Below are positions 6,176 to 8,821 of a DNA stretch of 8,821 nt, piece after piece; positions within the stretch are counted from its first letter, which is position 1, and each line of letters starts with the position of its first letter. The DNA is taken from NCBI GenBank assembly GCA_937899145.1, contig CALBPW010000460.1, forward strand, positions 1 to 8,821, read 5' to 3'. Both the position numbers and the translations under genes were made by a program. This DNA is from an uncultured Bacteroidota bacterium. GTDB lineage: Bacteria > Bacteroidota > Bacteroidia > Bacteroidales > SZUA-534. Below the pieces are notes generated by a model that searched no databases, was not told where the DNA came from, and was given only the letters and a program-made list of their open reading frames with translations.

Positions 6176-7390
6176 TTAATTTTTCCAAACACGCGGAAAA
6201 ATAATGTCATGTTGTACAAAAATCATGAAACGATAACCGGGCTTAATCTTGATAGTAGGCTGACGGTTAGCTTCACGTTGTATTATTTGAGAAATTGCTT
6301 CTGCAACAGCGGACGCGGCATTTTCAGCAAGAATTGAGCGCGGGTCGTTAGTATCGCGTCTGTCATTATTAGTAGGCGCGGCAAGTTCAACGCCAGCACC
6401 CAGCAAAGACACCAATAAAGCAGACGAAATTATTGAACCCCAATGACGGTTTACAGCACCTTTGAAGCCGGAATAACCTGATTGATCCGCGCCCTTTAAG
6501 TTGTCAAGAACGAGACTTGAACCATCGGGAAAAATTAATCTGCTCCACATTACAAGAACACGGCTTTGACCGTAAGAAATTTGATTATCGTAAGTCCCGA
6601 TAACTCGTGAGCCTCGCGGAATTAACAAATATTTTCCTGTTGCAGTATCCCAAACATTTTCAGAAATTTGTGCAATCATGTTGCCGGGTAAATCTGAATT
6701 AAGGCCGGAGATTAAAACGCACGGCAACAAAGTTCCCGACTTTAATTCAAAAAGACTTTGAGGAGAAATTACACTATATTTTGAGTATTGTTCCGGCAGT
6801 TCTTGTTTAGTAAAAGCGTCTTTTCTGTTCCAGCCGTTAGGGTCGGAGTTATTGCTTTGTTGCGGCATAAAAGGCGTTCCGTCCATAGTTTGCGCCGTAT
6901 TTACAGGAGCATTAGACAAAAGCCTCGAAACTTCTGCGAGTGTGTCGGAATTTGCAGAAGTTTGTGAATTAGCACAGCTATTAGTGTTATCTCGAAAAGC
7001 CTGAATAGATGTCGGGGCATTGGCGGCAATAAGCCGTTTTTCCTGTTTTTGTTTCCTTAAATCAGAAACACGAGGCATAGGAACATAAGCCGGACGGACT
7101 TTTTTAGGCTGAGGCGTTGGAGTAGGCGGAGTCAGCATTGGCTCAGGCTCTGGAGGTTTAGGTCGAGGCAAAGAAATTGATTGCGCACCTGTAGAAGCCT
7201 CAAATAAATTCATTGGTGCGTTACTGCCGTTAAATTTTTGCCCTGCATTAAGTATTGATAAAGCAACAAGCGTGAAAATTATCCCAGCTCCGATAAATAC
7301 AAAAATTGCAATTCTTTTCGAGGCAGATTTACCTTGTTTAGCTTTTTGTTGCGCTGAAGGCTCGAAGCGGTCAGGACTTATTGCAGTCAT
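6176..7390 (-). CDS. trbI: TrbI/VirB10-like conjugal transfer protein
   Basis: A 404-residue VirB10-type protein, the scaffold that spans both membranes in the type IV secretion channel. It has a short cytoplasmic N-terminus, one transmembrane helix (about 27-47, IAIFVFIGAGIIFTLVALSI), a proline-rich periplasmic linker (about 73-107, PRPKPPEPEP and TPPTPTPQP) and a C-terminal TrbI domain from about 205 to the end. The domain shows the expected ISPQSLFELKSGTLLPCVLI, GLNSDLPGNMIAQISENVWD, YLLIPRGSRVIGTYD and SGYSGFKGAVNRHWG. A hydrophobic segment SIISSALLVSLLGAGVEL (319-336) corresponds to the outer-membrane antenna. The length is normal for the family. Its ATG overlaps the trbG stop by ATGA (7387-7390), so the two are translationally coupled. 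A GGCGGA at 7398-7403 may assist. In RP4 trbH separates trbG and trbI; it is absent here. Confidence 0.93.
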   Translation of the reverse strand: MTAISPDRFEPSAQQKAKQGKSASKRIAIFVFIGAGIIFTLVALSILNAGQKFNGSNAPMNLFEASTGAQSISLPRPKPPEPEPMLTPPTPTPQPKKVRPAYVPMPRVSDLRKQKQEKRLIAANAPTSIQAFRDNTNSCANSQTSANSDTLAEVSRLLSNAPVNTAQTMDGTPFMPQQSNNSDPNGWNRKDAFTKQELPEQYSKYSVISPQSLFELKSGTLLPCVLISGLNSDLPGNMIAQISENVWDTATGKYLLIPRGSRVIGTYDNQISYGQSRVLVMWSRLIFPDGSSLVLDNLKGADQSGYSGFKGAVNRHWGSIISSALLVSLLGAGVELAAPTNNDRRDTNDPRSILAENAASAVAEAISQIIQREANRQPTIKIKPGYRFMIFVQHDIIFPRVWKN

Positions 7391-8451
7391 TTACTATTCC
7401 GCCTTTCGTTTTTACTCTCTTTAATATTTGTATCAGTTAATTTTTCATCGCGGACGATAGCAACTCTTTTATTGCCGATTTTGAGATAAGCGCGGTCAAA
7501 TAAACGGTCTACAATGTAGTAACGACCTTTAACGCGGAAGTTAGAGAGCGTTTCTTTTTTATCGAGATTAACATAAAAAGCCGGAGTTTCACTAAATCTT
7601 TGAGGCATACGAATGTAAGTTTTATTTCCGTCATCAAAAACAGCGTCAGGCTTCCAGTCAACCTTGTTTTTATCAATAATAGTGTAACGAGTGTAGAGGC
7701 TGTCGAAATTTACGCCATCAATGCCAAGCTGTAATTCGTCTTCAAGCGATTTTTTAGAATTATCCGGCTGACTTTTTACAAAAATTGAAGTTAAATCGTT
7801 AGTTTGATACGAAAACGCCAATCCTCGAATATATTGCGAACTTTCTGTTGCAGTAAAATCAAGATTATAACTTCGTTTATCAGTATGAATGAGCAAATTT
7901 GTAGAAATACCCGGCTCAGACGGTTTTACAACGATATGAGAAACTGCAAGGCCGTTTTTCATAGATTGAGACGGAGCAAACATCCAACGCACAGAGTCGC
8001 CGGCGTGAATGCCCATAATAGATTCGCCGGGTTCGAGTGCTACATCAGTCATTCTCATAGGCCGACAAGTTATAATCGGGATAACTTCACCGTAAGGATA
8101 AATCACATAGCCTTGTTCACCAATGAAAGGATTAGTAGCTGCCTTAGCTTCATCGAAATTTTTTCTCATCGCGAATACTAATTCGTCATAGCGGCGGAGT
8201 TTCATTTCTTTGTCTAATTTTTCCCAAAGATTAATATTAGCTGTTTCTTCTGCCGCTTCCTGCAAGGCTTTATATCGGGCTTCAGCGGCTTGAATTTCAG
8301 ATAAATCATTCTGCGTTGAGGAATTATTTTCATACAAAGCGACTTCGGACGGAAGAATAATCTCGCCTGTTTCAGAATTATATCCGGGAGTTACGGCAAA
8401 AGCTGAACTTGAACAAACTAATAAAAACAAAATTACAAAAAATTTTTTCAT
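7387..8451 (-). CDS. trbG: TrbG/VirB9-like conjugal transfer protein
   Basis: A 354-residue periplasmic/outer-membrane-associated protein of the VirB9/TrbG/CagX family that forms the outer core of the channel together with TrbI. Residues 1-19 (MKKFFVILFLLVCSSSAFA) are a classical signal peptide with cleavage after AFA; there is no proper lipobox. The N-terminal domain contains ITCRPMRMTDVALEPGESIM (127-146) and IHAGDSVRWMFAPS (148-161). The C-terminal CagX-like domain has YTIIDKNKVDWKPDAVFDDG (256-275), KTYIRMP, PAFYVNLDK and YYIVDRLFDRAYLKIGNKRV (311-330). Between signal peptide and core lies an unusual charged helical segment, about 45-106. The start at 8451 is set by GAGG 8 nt upstream and by the signal peptide; a longer frame up to 8610 only overlaps trbF and is not credible. 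It begins 13 nt after trbF and overlaps trbI by ATGA. Confidence 0.92.
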   Translation of the reverse strand: MKKFFVILFLLVCSSSAFAVTPGYNSETGEIILPSEVALYENNSSTQNDLSEIQAAEARYKALQEAAEETANINLWEKLDKEMKLRRYDELVFAMRKNFDEAKAATNPFIGEQGYVIYPYGEVIPIITCRPMRMTDVALEPGESIMGIHAGDSVRWMFAPSQSMKNGLAVSHIVVKPSEPGISTNLLIHTDKRSYNLDFTATESSQYIRGLAFSYQTNDLTSIFVKSQPDNSKKSLEDELQLGIDGVNFDSLYTRYTIIDKNKVDWKPDAVFDDGNKTYIRMPQRFSETPAFYVNLDKKETLSNFRVKGRYYIVDRLFDRAYLKIGNKRVAIVRDEKLTDTNIKESKNERRNSK

Positions 8452-8459
8452 AGTAAATA

Positions 8460-8464
8460 CCTCG
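8460..8464 (-). promoter_or_regulatory. Ribosome binding site of trbG (CGAGG)
   Basis: On the - strand GAGG (8460-8463) lies 8 nt before ATG 8451, in the 13-nt gap after the trbF stop. It decides the trbG start in favour of the version beginning with a clean signal peptide. Confidence 0.6.
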
Positions 8465-8821
8465 TTAAGATTGTTGATTTTGAATGTTAATATCTTGCGC
8501 CATATTAATTTCAGTGATATAGATACCAAGCGGATTTTTGATAACTTCATCGAGTTCTCGAACGGGCGAAATTGCAACTGAAACAATAGCGCGCCATTCA
8601 GTACTCTCAATAATTGTGCCTTGATCTATTTTTTCTTCTGTCCATAAGACTTGCCAAGACTTATCATTACCGCCTGAACGGACAATAGAACGGATTTCAA
8701 CTTGAACTGTATACTCGCGTTTATCTTGTGTAGCAACAAAGGGATTGTGTTCTTTGTAATATTGCGATACGGAAGCCTCAGCGGAGCTATTTTTAGCTAA
8801 ATATGAATAGACATCGTTTAC
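8465..8821 (-). CDS. trbF: TrbF/VirB8-like conjugal transfer protein, C-terminal part (partial)
   Basis: The frame is open from the window edge to TAA at 8465-8467 and gives the last 118 residues; the start lies beyond 8821. It reads VNDVYSYLAKNSSAEA, then a tyrosine/asparagine stretch SQYYKEHNPF, then strands such as REYTVQVEIRSIVR, SWQVLWTEEK, EWRAIVSVAI and the closing NPLGIYITEINMAQDI. This is the NTF2-like periplasmic domain of VirB8/TrbF, which assembles with TrbI at the inner membrane; NPLGIYITE near the end is characteristic of TrbF. The N-terminal cytoplasmic part and transmembrane helix are outside the window. No internal start is needed, which is why the gene is easily missed. It heads the visible part of the operon and is 13 nt from trbG. 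Confidence 0.88.
   Translation of the reverse strand, partial: VNDVYSYLAKNSSAEASVSQYYKEHNPFVATQDKREYTVQVEIRSIVRSGGNDKSWQVLWTEEKIDQGTIIESTEWRAIVSVAISPVRELDEVIKNPLGIYITEINMAQDINIQNQQS

Noticed and set aside
8452..8610. 53-residue N-terminal extension of TrbG
   Set aside because: It overlaps the well-supported C-terminus of TrbF in another frame, and would bury a clean signal peptide that has its own ribosome binding site.

Overview
The window looks like two unrelated pieces of DNA joined tail to tail near position 5160-5187. The left piece (about 1-5186) has all its genes on the + strand and resembles a Bacteroidales surface-polysaccharide (capsule or O-antigen) biosynthesis cluster. Its starts have no usable Shine-Dalgarno sequence, its glycosyltransferases are of types common in Bacteroidales, it carries an AAA-ATPase/PD-(D/E)XK gene of a family greatly expanded in that group, and one promoter-like TAnnTTTG box is present. 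The right piece (about 5160-8821) has all its genes on the - strand and is part of a P-type (trb) type IV secretion / conjugative transfer operon: trbF (3' end), trbG, trbI, topB. Its starts have clear purine-rich ribosome binding sites, so it probably comes from a different, Proteobacteria-like or other trb-bearing host. I cannot name either organism more precisely.

Left piece: the 3' end of an unrecognised gene (2-196) overlaps by ATGA a GT-B/GT4-type glycosyltransferase (193-1425). A GT-A-type sugar transferase (1448-2353) follows. At 2350-2461 lies a frameshifted, truncated remnant of the start of another GT4 gene. It is nearly identical at the DNA level to the start of the GT4 gene at 4125. 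Between the remnant and that GT4 gene sits the AAA-ATPase/nuclease-like gene (2539-4098) with its own possible promoter. From the remnant onward the DNA is visibly richer in G+C than in 1-2350, so this part of the cluster seems to have been remodelled by exchange of cassettes around a conserved glycosyltransferase start.

Right piece: read from 8821 downwards, trbF, trbG and trbI encode the VirB8-, VirB9- and VirB10-like parts of the mating-pair apparatus, followed by DNA topoisomerase III. Spacings are tight (13 nt, a 4-nt ATGA overlap, 17 nt), as in one operon. trbH, which lies between trbG and trbI in RP4, is absent.

The GT4 gene loses its last residues and topB loses about half its length within the same ~27 bp. 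Both genes can be read convincingly through that stretch. A misjoin of two metagenomic sequences at a short shared word is the simplest explanation, so the closeness of the glycan and conjugation genes should not be taken as biology. I see no convincing new system. The most interesting genuine signals are the duplicated glycosyltransferase start flanking the ATPase gene and the long helical extension in TrbG.
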